Source of the DNA: Charina bottae
Lineage: Eukaryota > Chordata > Lepidosauria > Squamata > Charinaidae
Direction: 5' to 3'
DNA length: 64,000 bases
NCBI GenBank assembly: GCA_023362775.1
Contig: JALMGJ010000008.1
Span: 21,578,501 to 21,642,500, forward strand
Below the pieces are notes generated by a model. It was not told the DNA's origin and searched no databases. It saw nothing but the letters and a program-made list of their open reading frames with translations. Made by a program: the position numbers and the translations under genes. Of this stretch, positions 56,201 to 64,000 are shown piece by piece. The first letter of the stretch is position 1; every line of letters starts with the position of its first letter.

Positions 56201-57540
56201 AAAGTTCAGGAGGATATAACTGCTTCTTGAATATTTAAATGGATTATGTCAGGGCACAAGGAAATATTGCATTATATTAGCATGATTAATGCTATCTGTT
56301 ATTTTCAGCTACAAGAGTGTGCAGAGAAAGGAATATTTTGGTTGCATAGGATACTTTTCAGTTTTTATTATTATAACCTTATTTAGCATCCCTTGTCAGC
56401 TGTTACCCAGTGAAATGGTGCTAATTTGTCAACGGAATCTCTGTGCAATCTTCATACTGAATAAGAGGCTTGTAAAAGTCAGTGTCATACATCAAGCAAC
56501 TTTTTAGTAATGTATTTAATTGCCTTATTTTTCATCCCTTCTAATGGATTATACCTATTTATTTTATAGCAAAGGCATCTGCACAACTAAGTTATGCAAC
56601 ACTCTGTTAAAGATGCAGCAGTAGGAATTAAATAGGGCAAGAATGGACAGATCAGTGGATAATAGCAAATTACATGTTTTATAAATGTGGACCTCTAGAT
56701 TAATCTGAATGGGCCAGGCTTTGAGTAATACTAACAGTGTGATGCCTCTGGATCTAATCCTCCAATTCAGCGTTCCTCAGTATACTACATTTAGAGTATA
56801 GTAGAAAGCTTTATTGAAAGTATTACAATTCAGAACATAACTAAAGACCAGAATGACCAATTCCTGCCAAACAGTCAAACTTCACTCTTCCCCCCACCTA
56901 CGTGTCAGTCCTCCCTTGATGATGTATTGTCCAGTACTTTCCCCATCCAGCCACACTCCCCCTCCCACCAGCATGTCTCTCTTCAGTACCAAGCGATGCA
57001 GGTGGATGGCCTTGACCAAGCTGTAAACATTCTTCAACAGTATTGTTGGAATTCCACTCTCAGTGTTCTCCCCCTCCCTTCTCTTAAACTCTCTTGCACT
57101 GACCCGCATTGTTTATAATCCATTCCCAAATACATTTCAACACGCATGGCAGGGCTTGCACTATAACAGCCCTGACAAACGGATGGTTTGGAAACCTAGC
57201 AAAATAACATGAAGATTCTTGGTTACCTGTGCATAATAATGTAATTACAGCACTTAAATGCTTGTGCCATGACAACTGATGTAAATATGTAAGTTGTGGC
57301 ATTTATATGATGATGTGCCATGGAAGAAGAATGGAGCTCAACATTGGGAAGGAGAGGAAATATTTATTAAAGAAATTATTGTCAGGTTCTGAATTACAGA
57401 GAAAGTAGAATATTATTTCCCCATGACCTGAACAAGGATGAAAAAGATAAGGCTGGAAAGTTTTGCCTTGATACAATCAAGGATGGAAAGGTGTCAGTGG
57501 AAAATCCTTGCTTCCATCCTAACTTTGCCAGTCTATAGCT
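53284..57540. other. Long repeat-poor unannotated stretch
   Basis: About 4.3 kb with no interspersed repeat that I recognise, the longest such run in the window. Frames reach only 92 codons. It would be the first place to look for conserved noncoding elements, but nothing in the bases alone proves conservation. Confidence 0.45.
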
Positions 57541-57665
57541 AAATGTAAATGTAAATGTAAATGTAAATGTAAATGTAAATGTAAATGTAAATGTAAATGT
57601 AAATGTAAATGTAAATGTAAATGTAAATGTAAATGTAAATGTAAATGTAAATGTAAATGTAAATG
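57541..57665. repeat. AAATGT hexanucleotide microsatellite
   Basis: About 21 near-perfect AAATGT units, continuing for about two units after the LTR (57939-57952). The Thr/Phe repeat frame on the minus strand is an artefact. Confidence 0.93.
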
Positions 57666-57937
57666 TGTGATGGACTACATTAACGCAGCTGGTTCCCAGG
57701 AATGAGGGAGCACATTCCAAGGAGGGGGGCAGGACAAGAGACAACACAGCCTGGAGCTGGACCATGGGAAGAGAAAGAGATTCAGAGTAGCCCTGCCCTA
57801 GAGCCTCCCAGGTTATTTCCCTTTAGGTTGGAGTAGAGTAGATTTAGTCTGGCAAGACTCTGTCTATACGGTGTGAGCAAATAAAGAACTGAACTTGGCT
57901 GGATTGATTCTTTGTCGTTCTTGGGCTAGGCCTGACA
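57666..57937 (+). mobile_element. Solo LTR (272 bp) inside the AAATGT microsatellite
   Basis: It begins TGTGATGGACTAC and ends GGCCTGACA. An AATAAA (57880-57885) followed by T/G-rich sequence shows plus orientation. AAATGT units lie on both sides, and the flanking pentamers aaatg and caatg differ at one position. No internal sequence remains. Confidence 0.75.
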
Positions 57938-58014
57938 CAATGTAAATGTAAATGAATGGAATCTGGAAGGGGATGATTTATGCTTGTGCAGCTTTTGATT
58001 AGGAAAATATTTCC

Positions 58015-58016
58015 AT

Positions 58017-58067
<51 letters not shown>

Positions 58068-58070
58068 TTA
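58015..58070. repeat. ATTT tetranucleotide microsatellite
   Basis: About 14 ATTT units lie next to the 3' end of the minus-strand SINE at 58072, whose tail it probably represents. Confidence 0.9.
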
Positions 58071-58071
58071 T

Positions 58072-58287
58072 CCCTCCTTTATTATTTTTATAAATAACTC
58101 AAGGCGGCAAACATACCTAATACTCCTTCCTCCTCCTATTTTCCCCACAACAACAACCCTGTGAGGTGGGTTGGGCTGAAAGAGAGTGACTGGCCCAAGG
58201 TCACCCAGCTCGCTTTCATGCCTAAGGCGGGACTAGAACTCACAGACTCCTGGTTTCTAGCCCGTTGCCTTAACCACTAGATTACAT
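58072..58287 (-). mobile_element. tRNA-derived SINE
   Basis: The reverse complement has a tRNA-like head (ccactagattacattac side), then gagttctagtcccgcc, gggtgaccttgggccagtca and cctcacagggttgttgt. It is related to the SINEs at 9275, 35316 and 43553. Confidence 0.7.
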
Positions 58288-58289
58288 TA

Positions 58290-58609
58290 CAGGTAGTCCT
58301 CGCTTAATGACCACAATCAGGACTGGAATTTTGGTAGCTAAGCAATCCTGTCGTTAAGCCAATCTGACCCAGTTTTACGACCATTTTTGTGGCAGTCATT
58401 AAGTGAATCACATGTTGTTAAGCGAACCATATGATTGTTAATCGAATCACGCAGTTCCCTAGCTGGGAAGGTTGAAAATGGTGATCACGTAACTTCAGAA
58501 TGCAGTGACAGTTGTAAGTGCAAGGACTGGTTACAAATTAGGGTTTTAGCGCAGTTGTAAGTCTGTAAGTCCGTCGCTAAACAAATGGTCATTAGGCGAG
58601 GACTACCTG
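58290..58609. mobile_element. Tigger-like (Tc1/mariner) MITE (320 bp)
   Basis: The ends CAGGTAGTCCTCGCTTAATG and, reverse-complemented, CAGGTAGTCCTCGCCTAATG form inverted repeats of about 24 bp. A TA precedes the left end (58288-58289); the right flank is CA, a likely decayed TA. The interior has several cgttaagc/gttaagcga-type sub-repeats. No transposase. The 5504-6366 element is a relative. Confidence 0.75.
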
Positions 58610-59350
58610 CATGTCATCATGTACATCTCATAAGTTTGGCATCACTATAGTTTTCTGTATTAACCCCTATTCCTAGGAACTTCTTGTTGTCTTTAGAAGC
58701 TGATAATTGCAACTAGTAGTTTGAGTACTATCATTGAAAAATGATAGAGCCAAGAAGGATGTGAGATGGCTGAAAGGAAAGCACCTTTGTGTGCCCGTGT
58801 TTTTGAAGAATCTGATAATGGATAGCGATGTATTGCTTTTTTGGCATTTGCATGCTTTCCTATATCATTGTATTTAGAAAAAAGAGAAAAAGAAAAAGAA
58901 AGATAAAATGTAGGAACATTATATAAGGTACATTTCTTTCAGTACAACAAACTGCAGTGGCCCTTCCCATTGGATTTTTCTCTGCTTCAGCTTGGTTGGA
59001 ATCTACAGACATAAAAATACACTAGACAGGATATAGCAAAATCTATGATCATAGAGTTCAAAAAAGATTTGAAATTAAATTTTGTATATTATCTGTCTTT
59101 TAAAAATAATCCTTAAAAGTTATAACCCTCAAGAAACTTTTTCTTGCAAAGGAAGTGTTTCTACACATCCTGGCCCTGCCTCCTGCTTGGAGTGGCAAAG
59201 TGTCCTAGAGGGGCTTTGCCTGAAATCTTCTTCCTAACCCTGATGCATGTGAGAAGTAGGACAATCTGTGTTACCTTAGGTATAATTAAAAGTAAAAATG
59301 GAAATCATGTCAATAATTCTACCTCATGGCTGCATAGAGGCATGTGATTA
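58610..59350. other. Unannotated sequence
   Basis: No gene or repeat recognised. A purine-rich patch lies near 58877-58905. Confidence 0.45.
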
Positions 59351-59368
59351 AAAGTTTCAGCACTTCCT

Positions 59369-59733
59369 ATCATGCTTGGTGGACATGTAAAAAAGCTAAA
59401 AAAAATTGGATTCAAATACATACTTTGATACAGAGGATTTTAAAGATCAATATTCAGTTGAAGCCAGAACTTTTCCTTTTAGGATTAATGGACAAACAGT
59501 TAGAAAAAAGCCATGGAAGATTGTTTCAATATATGATTACTGTGGCAAGATTACTATATGCACAGAGATGGAAAGATTCGACACTACCCACTATGGAGGA
59601 ATGGTTGGCGAAGTTGACATATTTTGGTGAAATGGATAAATTGACTTCTCTGATTAGAGAAAATACACTATCTACATTTATTGGTGACTGGAAGCATCTT
59701 ATGGACTTTTTGCATAAAAATGAAAAAAAATGA
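59369..59733 (+). pseudogene. L1 ORF2 C-terminus
   Basis: From the insertion edge it reads YHAWWTCKKAKKNWIQIHTL, parallel to YHMWWTCEIAKKFWTQIHSL in the full-length L1. It continues through LKPELFLLGLMDKQLEK and YMITVARLLYAQRWK to a stop at 59733, with no internal stop. The amino-acid differences show a different L1 subfamily from the 13.1 kb copy. Confidence 0.9.
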
Positions 59734-60000
59734 ACTTGTGATTTATGGTTTTGATGATTAGACAGGATAGATTATAGAAAGAAGAGTAATCTGATGTACC
59801 GTTAGAGAGATTAAAATATATTGTTATAACTGCTGTGGAGAATATTGGAAGCCACTTCTTTATATCTTTTTTTATTCTCTTTCTTGCACTTTCTGCTTTT
59901 TCTTTGATTTCTTTCTTTTTCCTTTTTCTTTCTTACTTTGTATTACTTTGTGTTAGTTTTTATCTTCTTCTTTAAAACCTTTAATAAAAAATATTTAAAA
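59369..60000 (+). mobile_element. 5'-truncated L1 insertion (632 bp)
   Basis: A perfect 18-bp duplication aaagtttcagcacttcct (59351-59368 and 60001-60018) brackets the last part of L1 ORF2, its 3' UTR, AATAAA-type signal and A-rich end. It starts exactly in the ORF2 Cys-rich segment and has no 5' portion, a typical dead-on-arrival copy. Confidence 0.93.
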
Positions 60001-60018
60001 AAAGTTTCAGCACTTCCT

Positions 60019-62735
60019 TCCTTGCGTAGGAAGATAAACAAATCTCACCAGAGATTGAAAAAACCCTTCATTTAACCCTTTATTTAAGATGAAAGGTGAA
60101 ATGTAATTACTCTTTCTCAATTTTATGTATTAAAATGCAAACAATCCCTTTTGAAAGGAAGAAATAAAGATTTGCCTTAATAAACAACTACTTCCAAATG
60201 AGTTTTTTTTTAAACAAACAAACAAACAGACTGTAAAATAAGATGATGCATTGCTCCAGTCACAATATGCCTTTGGTCAGTTACAAAGTCTTCAAAAGTA
60301 AATGGAAGAGGAGGAGGAGGATAAATGACTAAAATATTCCATGGATGAAAGCAAGCAGACATTGAAAGATACAAATACCTATCTTGTCCAGAGATATAAA
60401 GGCAATTAAGCAATAACATTTGACTACACAGAGAAATCAGTAATTATTAATTCTCGATTAAATGTTTTTATATTTTCAGAGATAGCCTTTACAATCAAGG
60501 TAAACCGATAAGCTTTATTAGTTATTGATCAATTCAAAAAAGAAAAATAAAACATTCTGAGCAGAAAATAAAAATGGCAATAAAACTAAATAATTATAAA
60601 ATTGATGTGGTACAATTTGTATTTTACAAATTGTAAAGCAAAATGTAACCACATTTTGAGAAATAAAATCATATTGATCAATTTTATTATGTGACAATAA
60701 CAACTTTAAATAGAATGAACTCAGGTGGCCTGGGAATCTGATGAGATAGTGAGTTATTAGTGTAACAGGGCATCTTTATAATAAGGGTAATTTAACAAAA
60801 CATGGCTTAATGTTTCAACAACTCCTTCACCATTACGTAAAACAGATATTCCATCTATCTGAATTATTCTTCAACTATCTGCTTCTTTGGGATTCCAGTA
60901 AGTTGAGTCTGAGTCTGCTAAGGAGACAAAGAGAACCCCCTTCCTTTCCCTAGCTTTGGTTCCCAGCATCCATCTTGGTTTAAAAGGAATAAAATCCTTT
61001 TCAGTATCAGGAGAAACAGGGCCTAGGGGGATTTCCCTCTGTCTACATGGCAGAAAACATGCCTCCTTCATGAATGTTTTTTGGGGAAGCCTGATTGCCT
61101 GCAAATGTTTGCGCCTGTCAACTGGTAAGTTGGGTGCATTCACAAGAGAAGGGGTAATCCTCAGTTTAGACATTCTCCTTCTACCAATGAACACTTTGGT
61201 ACCCAACAGGTGCAGCTGCTTTTAGTAGAGTTTATCCTCAGGAAGCTATCAGACATAGTCCAGAAATATTGAAGCTATCCCTTAGCTTTTGCTGTTATTC
61301 TAAACAAGAGATTAGAATAACACATTACAGAATAACACAAAATAATGCAATAGTTTCAATAGAAGAGAGAGACTAAATCCTTTAAGCAATTATTTTTAAC
61401 AGTTGCTAGGTAACATTCCCTCCTTTCTTGAAGAATGCAGACCTAACACTGTGATTTAACTCTTTTAATGCAGAACATAATACACAAATAATTAGTAATT
61501 GCCTAGAGTATTCCTCCAAGACCCTGGTGCACATGTATGGTAATTTGGATGGAAATGGGAAGCTAAACCCTCTTTTCAGGAGTCTTTAATCCATGAAATT
61601 ATCTTTAGGAGAAAGAAAGTGGGATATGAGATGTATTTTTTTTCCAAATCTAATTTCCCCTCACTGACAAGATATGAGTTTGTATTTGTATTTATATTAA
61701 TATTGCTACCCATGGGAAGTAAATGCACACAACCGTCATCTATATTGATATTAGGAATGGAGAATTGTGTTGTCAAAAAAACATCCACCTAAATAAGGAA
61801 CCAAAGTGATTAGAGATAGAGGAATGAAGTATCTTTTATTGGCACTACAGTGATCACTGGGCTCCTGGCCAAAGAATGTGAAAATGCCCCGAACATAGCA
61901 AGGTTATATATCTTTGGTTTGTTACATAAGAATGATAAAGAAAATATTGTAATTCATACCATGACCTCTACAAGTGGAATGTAGCATCGGATAATATTAT
62001 GGGATGACCTTACTACATTGCTCTCAACTAACAGGACTCTATATCTTCTCTAATAAAGGGACTCCAACCCACCCTAATTACAGATACTAACACTCTGTAC
62101 CATAAGCAATGCCATTTATTGTGTCCATATACTACTTTTCTTCACATTAAAGGAAAGGCAAGAGTCTGGCTTCTATTGTCTGTATCCTTTCTCTCCAGGG
62201 TCATCATACAGTTTCAGTGTGCCTGAAATTGTATTCCCATGCTTCCATGTATAAATAATCATACATGTTATTAACCCTTCACAACTATTATGACTTCCAC
62301 ATCTTTCAGCCCAATTAGGGATCTCTACCATTTGTAGATTTCCACTGTTTTGGTCTTGTTTATCTGCACATCTGCCAACCACTGCATTTGTTTTCTTCTC
62401 TGGGAGTTCACTAAATAATTTTTTTTCAAAATCAGGAAAAGTTTATCACTTTGCTATCACAATTTTGGAGGATTCTTTTCTTTTTTTACATCAGCTGGTG
62501 GTTTGGTCAAGATAAAACTCCTTTAACTGACAGGTCTTCTTGCTTTCAGTGCTGTGTGAATGGTTCATGTTTCATCTAATTCACACATTACTGTACTCCT
62601 ACGTTTTACTCATCTACAGAAATTTCATGATTTTATGCTGAATCTTAAGAAAGCTGTATTTTTTCTCTTAGTGCCCATCATAGACATGCATGAGTTGCCA
62701 GTGTGGGGCCAGAGAGGATGATCTTTGTCCAGAAG
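60019..62735. other. Unannotated sequence
   Basis: Over 2.7 kb of AT-rich sequence with no recognised repeat. A 111-codon minus frame (60871-61206) and an overlapping 89-codon plus frame are not recognisable. Confidence 0.45.
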
Positions 62736-62749
62736 TAGCTCAGTAATAG

Positions 62750-63081
62750 GGGGCGTGGTGGCTCAGCAGGTAAGACGCCAGGCTTTTCGATCAGAAGATC
62801 GCAAGTTCGGAGGTTCCAATCCCTAGCCCCGCATGACGGAGTGAGCTCCCGCACTCGCCCCAGCTCTTGCCAACCTAGCAATTTGAAAGCATGCCAATGC
62901 AAGTAGATTAATAGGTACCACTTTGGTGGGTAGGTAACAGCATTCCATGCATGTCATGTGGCCACATGACCGTGGAAGCGTCTTCGGACAACGCTGGTTC
63001 TTCAGCTAACAAACGGAGATGAGCACCAGCCCCTAGAGTTGGACACGACTGCACAAATGTGCGGGGGGAACCTTTACCTTT
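62750..63081 (+). mobile_element. SauriaSINE, full length
   Basis: It runs from gggggcgtggtggctcagca to the tail acctttacctt. The perfect 14-bp duplication tagctcagtaatag lies at 62736-62749 and 63082-63095. Confidence 0.92.
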
Positions 63082-63095
63082 TAGCTCAGTAATAG

Positions 63096-63405
63096 TACTC
63101 ACAACCATTCTCCTTTTTCCTCTCAGTTTATCTCTTTGCTGGCAATCATATAATTAAATTAAACCTCATCTTCATGGCTGAGACATGGAAAACAACTAAT
63201 CACTTATGAAAAACAGGCAGCAAAGTGGAGCAAGAAGCAGGCAATGGGGCAGAAGCTGTTGAAACAGGCTGAAAGGGGAATTTATAGTTTTTATGAAACA
63301 TACAGTTTAGGTATTCCTATTCTGGATCTGAGGTTTCTATTTAAAGCCTATTTCATTAATATATTGCCTACTAGAAGTATAAAACTTATTTTGAGTGCAA
63401 TATAG
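63096..63405. other. Unannotated sequence
   Basis: No gene or repeat recognised. Confidence 0.4.
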
Positions 63406-63413
63406 TAGGTATG

Positions 63414-63568
63414 CAGGGCTGGAACTAGAGGGGGGGGCAAGCGGGGCATGCAATTTGGGGGGTGCATCAAAATGACGCCCGGAGGGTACCAAAATGACAA
63501 AATAACCCATGGGGGGGGTGCAGAATCCATGTTTGTGCCGGGTGACACAGACCCTAGTTCCATCCCTG
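63414..63568. mobile_element. Small hAT-like MITE (155 bp)
   Basis: The ends CAGGGCTGGAACTAG and, reverse-complemented, CAGGGATGGAACTAG form 15-bp inverted repeats with one mismatch. The flanking octamers taggtatg (63406-63413) and tagatgtg (63569-63576) agree at six of eight positions, consistent with an aged hAT duplication. The interior has G-runs. Its termini differ from the other hAT family here. Confidence 0.65.
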
Positions 63569-63576
63569 TAGATGTG

Positions 63577-64000
63577 TCCAATATATAGTGACTTTTGACA
63601 ATTTACTTCATTTGTTTCAGTTTGATTGTAAGTTACATGTTGCACACATGCTTCTTCAGTAATTTTTTGAGGCAGTATTTATAGCTGAACAAATTTCTTT
63701 TTCTTGAGTTTTACTGACAAATTCTAAGATCTATACTTGACAAATCCTTTTCTGCTGCATTCTTAATGGTGAGTGAAAGTCATTTCTGCTGGTTTACTGA
63801 TTCGAGAGTACATTTCCACTGGTCTACAGATAGTATTATATAGTCCACTCTTTTTTTTCAGTAAGAATAGTTTCCATAAGTTAGAGCAGTGTTATCCTGT
63901 TTCTGTTTCTTCCCTCTCTTTTAGATCTTTAAAGCCAAATGTCTTAGTGTCTGTAATACACTTAGCATCTTAAGTTTTGATCTTTTAAGTATGTGCTAAA
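63577..64000. other. Unannotated sequence to window end
   Basis: No gene or repeat recognised. Confidence 0.4.

Noticed and set aside
57394..57765. Thr-Phe repeat protein of 123 codons
   Set aside because: It is the reverse-strand translation of the AAATGT hexamer array.

Overview
The window looks like repeat-rich, gene-poor nuclear DNA of a squamate reptile (lizard or snake; I cannot narrow the lineage). The evidence is the repeat mix: SauriaSINE-type tRNA-derived SINEs ending in ACCTTT repeats, Bov-B (RTE) LINEs, a nearly intact L1, L2-like LINEs with AAAT-type tails, Penelope-like retroelement (PLE) remnants, hAT and Tigger-like miniature DNA transposons, and several solo LTRs. I recognise no host protein-coding exon, rRNA or functional tRNA gene. 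Every long reading frame that I can interpret belongs to a mobile element or a tandem repeat.

Layout. 1-9.8 kb: single-copy-like sequence, a fold-back PLE insertion (1847-2032), a solo LTR (2450-2819), a decayed LINE of unassigned clade (4516-5245), and an old L1 ORF2 (5290 to about 8700) cut into pieces by a Tigger-like element, another LINE fragment, an L2-like tail and a hAT MITE. A second hAT MITE sits inside a SINE at 9.3-9.6 kb. 10-13 kb: microsatellites and an LTR (12161-12949) with an open frame on the minus strand. 13100-19598: a full-length L1 with a perfect 20-bp target-site duplication (TSD). 19.6-23.5 kb: a short Bov-B insertion, a putative internally deleted L1 derivative, a SauriaSINE fragment and an LTR. 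25.4-33.3 kb: three L2-like LINE copies, one split by a GC-rich hAT MITE. 34.3-34.8 kb: a PLE 3' end with a 15-bp TSD. 37.3-38 kb: a Bov-B 3' fragment. 39.4-43.8 kb: a hAT MITE, a SauriaSINE, a second fold-back PLE insertion, LTR-like sequence and a SINE with a long TTTTA tract. 44030-48016: a long Bov-B on the minus strand, itself split by an 1131-bp LTR that is open through almost its whole length. 48-64 kb: SauriaSINEs, L2-like tails, an LTR inside an AAATGT microsatellite, a Tigger-like MITE, a 5'-truncated L1 and a small hAT-like MITE, separated by unannotated sequence (longest stretch 53.3-57.5 kb).

How the parts work together. This is a stratified transposon landscape. SauriaSINEs carry a Bov-B-like 3' end, so they were probably mobilised by Bov-B enzymes such as the one at 44-48 kb. 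L1 supplies the machinery for its truncated and deleted derivatives. The MITEs would need transposases encoded elsewhere. TSDs read directly from the sequence fix the boundaries of many insertions, and nesting gives a relative order. I do not see a new host system. The most unusual items are the two LTRs with long open frames, the fold-back PLE insertions with hammerhead-like cores, the variable tandem arrays inside the hAT and Tigger-like MITEs, and the putative deleted L1 derivative.
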